Shown here piece after piece: positions 17,082 through 26,686 of a stretch of 64,000 nt of DNA. The translations under genes were made by a program, and so were the position numbers. How positions within the stretch are numbered: position 1 is the first letter of the stretch; the number at the start of each line of letters is the position of its first letter. The stretch is from Sphingobacterium sp. SGR-19 (lineage in GTDB: Bacteria > Bacteroidota > Bacteroidia > Sphingobacteriales > Sphingobacteriaceae). Below the pieces are notes generated by a model. The model saw nothing but the letters and a program-made list of their open reading frames with translations. It searched no databases and was not told where the DNA came from. Location: NCBI RefSeq assembly GCF_011043555.1, contig NZ_JAAKGS010000011.1:1-64000 (forward strand), written 5' to 3'.

Positions 17082-17657
17082 ATGCAACTTATGTCCGATT
17101 GTAAATCTCACAAGACATCAAATTTATTATCCCGCTCGCAAACACAGGAGGAGCAGGCCTTTACCGCGCTGTACGAGGAGTATTGGGATTACGTCTTTGA
17201 GCAGGCATTTATACGGTGTCGCCAATACGACATTGCCGAGAACATTACCCAAGATATTTTCGTCGCATTATGGGACCAAATGGAAGAGTTACGTATTGAA
17301 AATATTCGGGGATATCTTTATACAGCCGTTAAAAATAGGGTGCTCAACTGGTTTGAAAAGGAAAGGCGTTATGTGCCTATTGCGGAACTTTTGATAGAAT
17401 ATCAGGCTGCTACTGATTCCAGCGATACCCCGTTGTTGGATAAAGAGCTGGTCGCCGTGGCCGAGGCACTCATTAATTCCTTAGGTACTAAACAGCAAGT
17501 AATATATAGAATGCGGTATGAACAGGATCTGGATACCGCAGAAATTGCCAAAAAGTTGAATATGAACAGAAAAACTGTTCAAAACCAATTAAGTTTAGCG
17601 TTGGCGCAGCTGCGTGCATCGTTAACATTATTACTTGTCCTGACGAAATTCTTCTAA
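17082..17657 (+). CDS. ECF-family RNA polymerase sigma factor (FecI-like)
   Basis: The protein has sigma region 2 (about 25-95; FTALYEEYWDYVFEQAF, ITQDIFVALWDQ, YLYTAVKNRVLNWF) and region 4 (about 125-180; YEQDLDTAEIAKKLNMNRKTVQNQLSLALAQLR). It directs RNA polymerase to promoters of the adjacent nutrient locus when freed from the FecR anti-sigma factor. It is followed by FecR after 106 bases, then SusC, SusD and sulfatase on the same strand. The FecI/FecR pair couples ligand passage through the STN-bearing SusC at 19028 to transcription. ATG 17082 and 17091 are both possible; the ORF reaches family length (about 190) with either. Confidence 0.93.
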   Translation: MQLMSDCKSHKTSNLLSRSQTQEEQAFTALYEEYWDYVFEQAFIRCRQYDIAENITQDIFVALWDQMEELRIENIRGYLYTAVKNRVLNWFEKERRYVPIAELLIEYQAATDSSDTPLLDKELVAVAEALINSLGTKQQVIYRMRYEQDLDTAEIAKKLNMNRKTVQNQLSLALAQLRASLTLLLVLTKFF

Positions 17658-17763
17658 TGGATCCCGCATTGGCTCCATGCTGATAGATTAAGTTTTAAAA
17701 AAAACGACTATTTTCGGGAATATACCATCTTGCCCTGTCTTATAAGTGTAAACCTCGCTAATC

Positions 17764-18906
17764 ATGGACAGAAAAACTTTTTTAGAAGTTCTGAAAAAAT
17801 ATCGAAATGGCACAGCCTCTGACGAGGAACGACATTTTGTAGATGTATACTATAGGTTATTTGAGAAGGATAAACATGTTCTGCAGCAGCTGAACCAAGA
17901 TGATCGGGAAAGGCTGAAGGACAGGATCAAACGGGAGGTAGATAAAAAGATAGCGAAAATTAGAGCGTCGCAACGATTTCGGCCATACGGCTACTATGCG
18001 GCAGCTGCTATCATCATAATGGGATTGTTGATCTTTTTCTACAAACCCGTTTCTGTTGAGAGGCGTACAATAGCAACACAGCAGGATAGTATTGTACCTG
18101 GAAAAAATAGGGCGACCCTCTTGCTGGAGACTGGACAGGAAATTGCTTTAAGTGATCTGCATAAAGGTATTATAATAGGCGATTCAATTAAGTATGAAGA
18201 TGGACAGGTCGTGAGCCCGACGATTGGCGGACAAATGCTAACGTTAAAGACGCCGCGCGGCGGGCAGTATGCGCTAACACTCCCTGATGGTACGCATGTA
18301 TGGCTGAATGCCGGATCATCATTACGCTATCCATTGCATTTCGGAAAGCAGGAGCGTCGAGTATTCCTTGAAGGCGAAGCTTATTTTGATGTGGCCAAAG
18401 CGGTGTCCGTGGACCGGACTGGTGTTTCACACAAAGTACCCTTTCGCGTGCAGGCGGGCGCACAGATCGTAGATGTACTCGGAACGCAATTTAACATTTC
18501 GGCTTATGCGGACGACACTAAAATTCTTACCACATTGGTCGAAGGAAACGTTAAGGTATCCCTAAATGGTGTAGAACAGAGGGAGCAAGCGACGTACCAT
18601 GAAATCAATCCCGGACAGCAGGCCGTATTACAGGGGCATGACTTTCAGGTGAATAGGGTTGATGTCAGCCTGTTCACGGCATGGAAAGATGGTAAATTCG
18701 TGTTTGAGCAGGAACCGTTGGCGAATATCTTAAAAATGTTGGCCCGTTGGTACGACGTAGAAATTATGTATCAAGGTGATGCATCATCCGTCACCTTCAC
18801 CGGATCCGTGAGCCGATATGAGCATATATCCGAAATTTTGGATAAGATTAGCTATACACAGGCGGTCCAGTTTGAGATTGAGGGAAGGAGGGTAAAAGTG
18901 ATGTAG
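17764..18906 (+). CDS. FecR-family anti-sigma factor (DUF4974 C terminus)
   Basis: Cytoplasmic N-terminal part (1-75) with the sigma-binding helices, one membrane helix (77-93), a periplasmic FecR domain (about 165-270; LPDGTHVWLNAGSSLRYPLHFG, RRVFLEGEAYFDVAK, VDVLGTQFNISAY) and the DUF4974 domain (about 305-378; FVFEQEPLANILKMLARWYDVEI, FTGSVSRYEHISEIL). It holds the sigma factor inactive until the STN domain of the loaded SusC contacts its periplasmic part. Start ATG 17764 fits the family N terminus. The gene lies between the sigma factor and its partner SusC. Confidence 0.94.
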   Translation: MDRKTFLEVLKKYRNGTASDEERHFVDVYYRLFEKDKHVLQQLNQDDRERLKDRIKREVDKKIAKIRASQRFRPYGYYAAAAIIIMGLLIFFYKPVSVERRTIATQQDSIVPGKNRATLLLETGQEIALSDLHKGIIIGDSIKYEDGQVVSPTIGGQMLTLKTPRGGQYALTLPDGTHVWLNAGSSLRYPLHFGKQERRVFLEGEAYFDVAKAVSVDRTGVSHKVPFRVQAGAQIVDVLGTQFNISAYADDTKILTTLVEGNVKVSLNGVEQREQATYHEINPGQQAVLQGHDFQVNRVDVSLFTAWKDGKFVFEQEPLANILKMLARWYDVEIMYQGDASSVTFTGSVSRYEHISEILDKISYTQAVQFEIEGRRVKVM

Positions 18907-18934
18907 AAGCTGGCTTGTAGTGGGAACAAAAAAA

Positions 18935-18962
18935 GACGGAAGTGCTTGAGACCCCTTCCGTC
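18935..18962. terminator. Hairpin between fecR-like and susC-like genes
   Basis: GACGGAAG (18935-18942) pairs with CTTCCGTC (18955-18962). On the plus strand no T tract follows, whereas a run of A before it makes it a good terminator for minus-strand transcripts. On the plus strand it may stabilise or attenuate the SusC message. Confidence 0.4.
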
Positions 18963-19027
18963 CAGATATTTGGCCGTTCCTTTTTTATCGTCTAAACAAT
19001 TGAAGAATAACCAAACAAACAAAGTTA

Positions 19028-22000
19028 ATGATTATAAACTATAATAAGACGTTCGGCAATGACAGTCGGGACGATCATACTATATGGAAAGCAATGCGGA
19101 TAACAGTATTCTTTTTAACTGCGCTGATTCTACAGGTTTCTGCAGAATCACGAGCGCAGATCAATATAACAAGACAGAATGCCTCGCTAAGGGATATTGT
19201 GAAGGTATTGAGTGAGCAAAGCGGCGTGGATTTTATCTACGCGGACCGCGATTTAAAACGGGCGCGTCCAGTAACGGTGAATTTGCAGAACGCCAGTCTG
19301 GAACGGGCCTTGGCGGTGTGTTTTGATGGACAGCCGCTCGACTATACCTTCCGCGACCGGACAGTGCTTGTGCGCCGTAAAGTCAAAACGGAGGTCCCCA
19401 GCAAACGGAATGTAGCTCCGCAGGGACGCGCGGAAGGAACCGTCCAAAGCCGTGTAAACGGGAGGATACGGGATGAGAGCGGAGTTCCGTTGGAAGGAGC
19501 AACGATATCAGTGAAGAATTTTTCGCATGCAACGAAAACGGATGGCGATGGGAATTTTAGCTTGGATTTGCCGGCAGAGGCCAGGATCTTATTGATTACG
19601 CTTGTGGGGTATGAAACTCAGGAAGTGGAGTTAAAAGGTCGCGCTAGTTTGGACGTCGCTATGCGGGTCGCCATGAACGACCTGGAGGAAGCAGTTGTAG
19701 TAGGCTACGGCACACAGAAAAGAAGCGACTTAACGGGCGCGATATCACGCGTAGATGCGCGTGATTTCGAAAGCCAATCGGCTACCAATCTGAGCGAGTT
19801 CTTGAGTGGAACGGTGGCAGGTATAGCTAGTAACCAAGCGACTGGAGCGGCAGGCGGCGGATCGTTGGAGGTCAGGGGAGCCAATTCCATCACCGCGGGT
19901 TCAAGCCCGTTGATCGTGTTGGACGGTGTAATCTATAACGGTGCATTGCAGGATATCAATCCATTTGATATCGCCACGATAGATGTGCTGCAAGATGCTA
20001 GTTCGGCCGCGGTCTACGGTGCGCGTGCCGCTTCAGGGGTAATCATTGTAACCACCAAACGCGGTGCAAGCGAGGTACCTACTGTAACCATTTCGTCCAT
20101 GTGGGGTCTTGCCTCTGTAGCAAATGATTATAAACCCCTCGATGCCGAGGGCTACCTTAGGTTTAGACAGGATCTTATGCAGCAGATGGCGCCACGTGAT
20201 GCGGAAGGTTATTATATGAATCCGGACCAGCTACCGGATAATGTGTCTTTGGAACAATGGCGGAATTATAGTAATAATGCGGATGCGGATAACACGGTGG
20301 AATGGCTAAAGCGCCTACGCCTGAACAGTGTAGAAATCGAGGGCTTCCAACAAGGTCGGATCATTGATTGGTACGGTAAACGCATGCAGCAAGGCCTGCG
20401 TCACAACAATGATATCGCGCTGTCTGGAAAGGCGTCCCGCCTAAACTATTACCTTTCTACCGGATATACGGATAATGAAGGAATCATCTATGGCGACAGG
20501 CTCAAGACTTGGCGTACACGTTTAAACCTGGAAGGGGATGTTGCTACATTCTTAAAAATTGGAGTAAATACGCAATTTGCAACTTCCGACAACAGCTCGG
20601 TGCCTGCGGGAGGAATAGATAGACTGAGCCCTTACGGTAAGTTTATGGAGGATGACGGCATGCTGGTTAGATTTCCGCAAGAAGACCCTTCTTTTTCTAA
20701 CGCTTTCTTAGAGTCCTATTATAAGGATCAGTATCGAAAAAACAATCGCTTGTTTGCGACGTTCTATGCAGAATTAAAACTGCCTTTCGGTATTAAATAC
20801 CGGGCGTCTTTCCAAAACCGCCTGGTGACGGAAAAAGACTATAATTTTTGGCCTTCTACAACGATGCTCGGGGGCGTAACCCGCCGTAATGGATATGGTA
20901 CGCGGTCTGATGAACACTCCTATGAATGGATGGTCGATAATATCTTAACTTGGTCGCAACGTTTCGACAAGCATGCACTCGACGTTACTTTTTTGGTTAA
21001 TGCGGAAAAATTACAGATACAGCAGTCGTTTCAGGAAAATGAGAATTTCGGACCCAATGAAAATCTTTCTTGGCATGGTTTGCAATATGGGGCGAACCCG
21101 TCCATCAGCAACAATGATAGGGTACGTACCGGGGATGCGCTGATGGCACGGATGAACTACAATTACGACGAACGTTATCTGTTTACCTTCTCCTGGAGGA
21201 GAGATGGGTTTTCTGCATTTGGACAAAATAACCCCAGAGGTTTCTTTCCGTCGGCGGCATTTGCATGGAGAGTTTCTCAAGAACGTTTTTTCGACGTCGC
21301 TTGGATAAACGACCTCAAGATGCGTGTTTCGTGGGGGATGAACGGAAACCGGGATGTGCCCGCCTATGCGGCGCTTTCAAATCTTGCGCGCAACGCATAT
21401 TTTGATGGTTCGAACGTTGTGGTGGGCTTGACGAATAGTTCGATGGCAAACCCCAACTTGAAATGGGAGGGAACGGAGGCCTACAACATCGGATTCGACC
21501 TGACTGCTTTTGATAGTAGGCTTACCGCGACAGTAGATGCGTACAACGGAACGACCTATGATCTTTTATTAGACCGTAGGTTGCCACGGATTATTGGCTA
21601 TGAGTCGGTTACGACCAATCTTGGTGAGCTTTCCAATAGAGGGATAAATGCAACGGTGCAGGGGCAGATTATAAAACGGGAAAATCTAAATTGGCGGAGC
21701 AGCTTCGTGTTTTCTTTGAATCGTAACCGTATCGACCGCCTTTGGGGCGACATGATGGAAGAAGAGGTAAACGGACAGTTGGTGCAGCGCGAAGTTCCAG
21801 ATTATGCAAATGGATATTTCCCCGGAGAAGCCTTGGACAGGATCTGGGATTACCGGATACAGGGGATATGGCAGGTAGAGGAAACTGAAGCAGCTGCACA
21901 ATACGGTCTGCGTCCCGGCGAATATCGTGTGGAAGATGTAAACGCGGATGGCGCATATCGGCAGTTTGACGATAAGCAGTTTATTGGCTGGCGTCAGCCA

Positions 22001-22450
22001 CGTTACACACTCGGCTGGCGCAACGATTTCAGTTTTTGGAAACACTTTGATGCAAATATTTTTATAAGGGCTGACCTTGGGCACATGGGCGATCGAGGTG
22101 ATTTTAACCACTCAAGTTCGAATATCTATGACCGGGCAAATACTTTGGATATCCCGTATTGGACGCCTGAAAACCGGTCGAATACGCATCCTCGACTTAA
22201 TGTAAATTATCGATTGTTTGAGGGAGGGATCAATATGTATGAGTCCCGTAGCTTTTTGAGGCTACAGGACGCGGCAATCGGCTACCGTTTACCCAAAGAA
22301 TTGCTGGATAAAATTTCAGTAAATAATCTCCGACTCTTCTTGAGTGGGCGCAATCTGCTCACCCTGACAAAATGGACGGGCTGGGATCCCGAGTCGGCGA
22401 ATAGTCCAATGCCACGCATTTTTACCTTCGGGTTGAACGCATCGTTTTAG
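19028..22450 (+). CDS. SusC/RagA-type TonB-linked outer-membrane protein with STN domain
   Basis: A signal segment (about 20-44, ending ESRAQ) is followed by an STN domain (about 48-118; ITRQNASLRDIVKVLSEQSG...RTVLVRRK), a CarboxypepD-like domain (about 143-225; VNGRIRDESGVPLEGATISVK), the SusC signature VVVGYGTQKRSDLTGAIS, a plug with SSAAVYGARAASGVIIVTTKRG and a large barrel to residue 1140 ending in the typical aromatic residue (NASF). It imports oligomeric ligand delivered by the SusD partner at 22460. The STN domain signals to the FecR at 17764. The neighbouring sulfatase points to a sulfated substrate (inference). Confidence 0.96.
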   Translation: MIINYNKTFGNDSRDDHTIWKAMRITVFFLTALILQVSAESRAQINITRQNASLRDIVKVLSEQSGVDFIYADRDLKRARPVTVNLQNASLERALAVCFDGQPLDYTFRDRTVLVRRKVKTEVPSKRNVAPQGRAEGTVQSRVNGRIRDESGVPLEGATISVKNFSHATKTDGDGNFSLDLPAEARILLITLVGYETQEVELKGRASLDVAMRVAMNDLEEAVVVGYGTQKRSDLTGAISRVDARDFESQSATNLSEFLSGTVAGIASNQATGAAGGGSLEVRGANSITAGSSPLIVLDGVIYNGALQDINPFDIATIDVLQDASSAAVYGARAASGVIIVTTKRGASEVPTVTISSMWGLASVANDYKPLDAEGYLRFRQDLMQQMAPRDAEGYYMNPDQLPDNVSLEQWRNYSNNADADNTVEWLKRLRLNSVEIEGFQQGRIIDWYGKRMQQGLRHNNDIALSGKASRLNYYLSTGYTDNEGIIYGDRLKTWRTRLNLEGDVATFLKIGVNTQFATSDNSSVPAGGIDRLSPYGKFMEDDGMLVRFPQEDPSFSNAFLESYYKDQYRKNNRLFATFYAELKLPFGIKYRASFQNRLVTEKDYNFWPSTTMLGGVTRRNGYGTRSDEHSYEWMVDNILTWSQRFDKHALDVTFLVNAEKLQIQQSFQENENFGPNENLSWHGLQYGANPSISNNDRVRTGDALMARMNYNYDERYLFTFSWRRDGFSAFGQNNPRGFFPSAAFAWRVSQERFFDVAWINDLKMRVSWGMNGNRDVPAYAALSNLARNAYFDGSNVVVGLTNSSMANPNLKWEGTEAYNIGFDLTAFDSRLTATVDAYNGTTYDLLLDRRLPRIIGYESVTTNLGELSNRGINATVQGQIIKRENLNWRSSFVFSLNRNRIDRLWGDMMEEEVNGQLVQREVPDYANGYFPGEALDRIWDYRIQGIWQVEETEAAAQYGLRPGEYRVEDVNADGAYRQFDDKQFIGWRQPRYTLGWRNDFSFWKHFDANIFIRADLGHMGDRGDFNHSSSNIYDRANTLDIPYWTPENRSNTHPRLNVNYRLFEGGINMYESRSFLRLQDAAIGYRLPKELLDKISVNNLRLFLSGRNLLTLTKWTGWDPESANSPMPRIFTFGLNASF

Positions 22451-22459
22451 TTTATTTTA

Positions 22460-24229
22460 ATGATTGATGAAATGAAAATAAGAATTTTATATAGTTTAGT
22501 GCTAATCGTAAGTATGTTGGCTATCTCTGCCTGTTCCAAAGACTGGTTGAAACCAGAGCCGCTGTCGTTTTATGCGCCGGAAAACCTACTCATCAATAAG
22601 GCTGGATATGAGTCTATGTTGGTTACTGCACGCAAGAACCTCCGAAATTCGTTTTACGGAGAACTCAATACGGTGGTATCGGAATCTATCTTTACGGAGC
22701 TAGGGGTTGCAGGGCCGCTCAATGACAACGGTATACGGAATATGAACCTGCAGCTGACACCGAATGCTGATGGAAATTATTACGTTCTGGATAATTTCCA
22801 GTGGGCGTACCGGCCGGTACGTGTGGTGAATGCGCTTATCTCCCGGATTGATGATATTACCTGGGAGAACGAAACGGATCGGAATGAAATACTGGCCGAA
22901 GCATACTTCCATCGTGCTTACTGGTACTATCTACTGGTCAATCAATTTGGAGATGTACCCTTTCTCGATAAGGAATTACTAGAAGCCAAATTGGATTTTT
23001 ATACCCATTCGCGTTGGACGATCCTGGATCGTATCCAAAGCGATATGGAATTCGCTGTAGAGTGGCTTCCGGGACAGATGCGGCCAGGGGTACCAAGCCA
23101 GTCGGCAGGTAAACATCTATTATCGAAAATATGCTTGGCAAACCGGGCGTATGAACAGGCGATTGAAATGGCCACTGACGTCATTGAAAAACACCCGTTA
23201 ATGCAGGAACGGTTTGGACCTGAAGTAGAAATTGCGCCATATCGAAACTTATTCTGGGACCTACACCGTCCGATAAACGTGCATCATGCAGCGAATTCCG
23301 AAACGATTCTTGGTGTGTTGGATAGAAACGATTTGCCGGACGAAGTACGTACCGGGGGACTCCATACGATGCGCAATTATCACCCAGCATGGTGGAACGC
23401 CCGTGTACTGGATAGTAAAGCGGCAAGAGGTACTTTAGATAGAGGTGACACCTATGACTCCCTCGGTCGCGGTAATTCGAATCTTAGACCTTCTAATTAC
23501 TATCTTTATGAGCTGTGGCAGGATGAAGATGACTTAAGACGAAAGGATGGCAACTGGGTGTTACAGGAGGAACTTTTATATAACAATCCGGCATCGGTCG
23601 ATTTTGGAAAACCAATAGACCCTACAAACTTTTCGGCCATAGTAGATACGTTCCAGCATTACCATTCTTTTCCGTTTTATAAAACCTTTGTGCCGCAAGC
23701 AACAACAGATCAGGTGCCGAATGGAGGTCAGGGCGATTATTATGTGTTCCGCTCGGCAGAAACTTATCTGTTACGTGCAGAAGCCTATTATTGGCTGGGA
23801 AGGATGGAATCTGCTGCGGCAGATATCAATCAGGTGAGGAGACGCGCGGATGCTGCTGAGATTGCTCCTGGCGATGTGACGATAGAAACTGTCCTCGACG
23901 AACGTGCCCGGGAGCTCTTCGCGGAAGAACACCGTAAATCTGAGCTGGTACGGATTTCGTATATCATGGCCGCTGAAGGTCGTAATGGCTATTCGTTGGC
24001 GGATTTTAGCAAGAAAAATTTTTGGTACGACCGGGTTATGGCCACGAATAACTTTTATCAGACCCATTTAAAATGGGGGGCGTCGGAGTGTCGGATTAGT
24101 CCCTACCATGTACTGTTTCCGATACCGGCTGATGCGATTAATACGAACACCCTAGGCGTAATTAACCAGAATGAGGGATACCAGGGAACAGAGCGGAATC
24201 TGCCGCCGTTAACCGAGATTGCAGATTAA
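22460..24229 (+). CDS. SusD/RagB-type nutrient-binding lipoprotein
   Basis: The lipobox ISAC gives a lipidated Cys about residue 25 (from ATG 22460; ATG 22472 is equally possible and starts directly with the charged MKIR). The SusD fold is visible as TPR-like helices (EILAEAYFHRAYWYYLLVNQFGDVPFL, YLLRAEAYYWLGRMESAAADINQVRRRA, VLDERARELFAEEHRKSELVR) and the usual C terminus HVLFPIPADAINTNTLGVINQNEGY. It sits on the cell surface as the lid of the SusC channel. The gene starts ten bases after SusC stops. Length, 585-589, is slightly above average for the family. Confidence 0.96.
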   Translation: MIDEMKIRILYSLVLIVSMLAISACSKDWLKPEPLSFYAPENLLINKAGYESMLVTARKNLRNSFYGELNTVVSESIFTELGVAGPLNDNGIRNMNLQLTPNADGNYYVLDNFQWAYRPVRVVNALISRIDDITWENETDRNEILAEAYFHRAYWYYLLVNQFGDVPFLDKELLEAKLDFYTHSRWTILDRIQSDMEFAVEWLPGQMRPGVPSQSAGKHLLSKICLANRAYEQAIEMATDVIEKHPLMQERFGPEVEIAPYRNLFWDLHRPINVHHAANSETILGVLDRNDLPDEVRTGGLHTMRNYHPAWWNARVLDSKAARGTLDRGDTYDSLGRGNSNLRPSNYYLYELWQDEDDLRRKDGNWVLQEELLYNNPASVDFGKPIDPTNFSAIVDTFQHYHSFPFYKTFVPQATTDQVPNGGQGDYYVFRSAETYLLRAEAYYWLGRMESAAADINQVRRRADAAEIAPGDVTIETVLDERARELFAEEHRKSELVRISYIMAAEGRNGYSLADFSKKNFWYDRVMATNNFYQTHLKWGASECRISPYHVLFPIPADAINTNTLGVINQNEGYQGTERNLPPLTEIAD

Positions 24230-24239
24230 AAAATAGCAT

Positions 24240-25862
24240 ATGAGATATTCTTTTTCTTATCCGATTTGTACTTTGCGTGGTTATGGCGCTTTACTTTTTG
24301 GGATCTTTACTATGGGAGTCCTGCTTTCTGGACATGCGGCCCTCGGCCAGGTTTCACCGACCAACCGGCCAAATATTATCGTGATATTGGCTGATGATAT
24401 GGGGTATGCCGATCTAGGTTGTTATGGAAGTGAAATTAGTACACCAAACCTTGATCAACTGGCAGGTGATGGACTTCAGTTCCGTTCTTTTTATAACGCG
24501 ACACGTTGCTGCCCTTCCCGGGCGGCACTGCTGACGGGATTGTATCCGCATGAAGCGGGGATGGGAAAGATGGTGAGTAACGTCGGGAGCGCCCCTGAGC
24601 CGGGACCCTATCAAGGCTTCCTCAATAACCATAGTGTGACTTTAGCAGAGGTATTGAAAGAAGCTGGATATAAGACCTATATGGTCGGTAAATGGCATGT
24701 CGGTGAGCGTCCGGAGCACTGGCCGCGGCAACGCGGATTTGACCATTATTTTGGACTGATCAGTGGGGCTAGTAGCTATTTTGAACTGGTGGAAGAACCG
24801 CGTAAAAGGCAAATGGTGAACGACGATGACTTGTGGACTCCTCCGAATGAAGGTTTTTATATGACGGATGCCTTTACCGATACGACGCTGTCTTTCCTCG
24901 AAGAGCACAATCAGAATGAAAAGGATAAGCCTTTCTTTTTGTATCTGGCTTACACGGCGCCACATTGGCCTTTGCATGCTCTAAAGGAAGATATAGCACG
25001 CTACGATGGGGTATATGACAAAGGTTGGGAACACATTCGTAGAAAACGCTATGAGCGGATGCAACAGCTGGGAATAATCGATGGGCGGCATAAGCTTTCT
25101 GTTACTCCTGAAGGGATACCGAGATGGGAATTGTTGGATGATCCCCAAGAATGGGCAGATCGGATGGAGGTTTATGCGGCGATGATAGACCGTATGGATC
25201 AAGGCATCGGTCGAATCATGGCGACATTGAAAGAACAGGGGAAACTCGACAACACGATGATTGTTTTTCTTTCCGACAATGGGGCAAGTGCCGAAAATAT
25301 TGACGCACGGAAATTACACAACCCGGGTATAAGCGTTGGGCAACGGGGATCTTATTTGGCTTACGATGAACCGTGGGCCAATGTCTCAAATACGCCTTAT
25401 ACAAAGTACAAATCATGGACGGAGGAAGGCGGGATCATCACGCCGTTTATTGTGCATTGGCCTAATGGCGTCCGCAACATAAAAATTAATCAAACGGACG
25501 CTGTAGGGCATATTACGGATATCATGGCGACCTGCGTCGATGTTGCCGGAGCTACCTATCCTAAACGATTCAACGGTCATGAAATTAAGGATACACCAGG
25601 TGTTTCCTTATTGCCCGTTTTTAAAGGCTATCCTAGAAAGGATCGGACATTGTATTGGGAGCATTTTGGTAAATGGGCAGTGCGAGACGGCGACTGGAAG
25701 ATAATAGGGGGCGATGCGACCGAAAAAGTTAAACTGTTTAATATGAAGGATGATCCTGTCGAGTTGCGCGACCTGAGTCAACAACAGCCCGCTGTCGTAG
25801 ACAAGATGAAGAAGGCCTACCTGAAGTGGGCGGTGGAGGTTGGGGTAAAAAATAATCCGTGA
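24240..25862 (+). CDS. Exported arylsulfatase-type sulfatase (S1 family)
   Basis: A signal peptide (about 20-37, HAALGQ) precedes the sulfatase domain. The metal site opens with NIIVILADDMGYADLG, and the maturation motif is C90-C-P-S-R followed by AALLTGLY, so Cys90 would be converted to formylglycine by a sulfatase-maturating enzyme (none in this window). Further family blocks are YMVGKWHVG, the LYLAYTAPHWPLHA stretch, FLSDNGASAEN and the C-terminal RDGDWKI. It removes sulfate esters from a glycan or aryl substrate in the periplasm. It starts ten bases after SusD and closes the operon; a terminator follows at 25901. No glycoside hydrolase is in the locus, so backbone cleavage must happen elsewhere. 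Confidence 0.94.
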   Translation: MRYSFSYPICTLRGYGALLFGIFTMGVLLSGHAALGQVSPTNRPNIIVILADDMGYADLGCYGSEISTPNLDQLAGDGLQFRSFYNATRCCPSRAALLTGLYPHEAGMGKMVSNVGSAPEPGPYQGFLNNHSVTLAEVLKEAGYKTYMVGKWHVGERPEHWPRQRGFDHYFGLISGASSYFELVEEPRKRQMVNDDDLWTPPNEGFYMTDAFTDTTLSFLEEHNQNEKDKPFFLYLAYTAPHWPLHALKEDIARYDGVYDKGWEHIRRKRYERMQQLGIIDGRHKLSVTPEGIPRWELLDDPQEWADRMEVYAAMIDRMDQGIGRIMATLKEQGKLDNTMIVFLSDNGASAENIDARKLHNPGISVGQRGSYLAYDEPWANVSNTPYTKYKSWTEEGGIITPFIVHWPNGVRNIKINQTDAVGHITDIMATCVDVAGATYPKRFNGHEIKDTPGVSLLPVFKGYPRKDRTLYWEHFGKWAVRDGDWKIIGGDATEKVKLFNMKDDPVELRDLSQQQPAVVDKMKKAYLKWAVEVGVKNNP

Positions 25863-25900
25863 GGGTTTTGCGATCGAGCCTAAGAACTCGTAACTGATTT

Positions 25901-25930
25901 AAACTCCCGGGCGTAAGTCTCGGGAGTTTT
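25901..25930 (+). terminator. Rho-independent terminator, copy 2 of the recurrent hairpin
   Basis: AAACTCCCG / CGGGAGTTT stem, ends in TTTTG; near-identical to copy 1 at 16911. The following 70-80 bases also resemble the bases after copy 1 (shared CCAAAT and TGAAAGCAA blocks). Confidence 0.85.
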
Positions 25931-26092
25931 GTATTATTAACCTTTTCGTTGGGCTATCATTGCTGTCGGCATACCCAAATTGTTTCTTGAAAGCAAACGA
26001 AAAATGCGATGGATTTTCACCCCTTTTTTGTAACACAGATCATTTACCAAAACAGTATGCGCCGTATGATGTTTATTAATAAAAGAATAGAC

Positions 26093-26680
26093 ATGATAGC
26101 ACGCTTTTATCTAATATATCTGGTGATAGTACTGCTGATGAGCTGCGGACAAGACAGCGGAAGGCAGGTGCTTGCTGATCGCGAAAAAGAGCTAGAAAAA
26201 CGGGAACACAATATGGCATTAATGGAGGAAGAGTATCACACGTTGTTAAAGATGAGGGATAGCCTGCTGGCCACCGAATCGGCAGCATTGGAAGGCTATA
26301 CCACTTCAACTCATGAACCTTGGCCAGATAGTGTATTAGGTGAATGGAATAGTCGGATGGTTTGCCGTGCCTCACGTTGTGCAAATTATGTTGTTGGTGA
26401 TCAACGCCATGAGGTCTGGCGGTTTTATTCAGACTCCGTTGGATCGTATGTTCAGGTTGTCAACAACGACGAACATATTCGCATATTTAAAGGACAACAG
26501 AACGGCAACGAAATAACACTGAATATCTTAACCGATAACAATATGACTAGAAGTATGGTAACCAGACGTGCTCAGCTCGATAATATATCTCCCAATGTAA
26601 TGAAAGGTACACTTGTCTTAATAGGTAAAAATAATTGTGAAACCGTATTTTCCGTGGAATTGACACCCAAAGCAGAATAA
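26093..26680 (+). CDS. Small lipoprotein with coiled-coil segment, function unknown
   Basis: Starting at ATG 26093 the protein (195 residues) begins with a lipoprotein signal (MIARFYLIYLVIVLLMSC); the open frame reaches back to 26009, but the extra 28 residues do not look like a natural N terminus. Residues about 25-60 form a charged helix (ADREKELEKREHNMALMEEEYHTLLKMRDSLLA), and the rest reads as a beta-rich domain (WPDSVLGEWNSRMVCRASRCANYVVGDQRHEVWRFY...) with three Cys that could form disulfides. It stops six bases before the antiporter start, so the two are probably co-transcribed. I do not recognise the family. Confidence 0.75.
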   Translation: MIARFYLIYLVIVLLMSCGQDSGRQVLADREKELEKREHNMALMEEEYHTLLKMRDSLLATESAALEGYTTSTHEPWPDSVLGEWNSRMVCRASRCANYVVGDQRHEVWRFYSDSVGSYVQVVNNDEHIRIFKGQQNGNEITLNILTDNNMTRSMVTRRAQLDNISPNVMKGTLVLIGKNNCETVFSVELTPKAE

Positions 26681-26686
26681 CGATAT

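Noticed and set aside
21686-22111. Minus-strand open frame of 141 codons inside the first SusC gene
   Set aside because: It is the shadow of a well-supported SusC barrel region; the peptide has no recognisable domain, signal or ribosome site.
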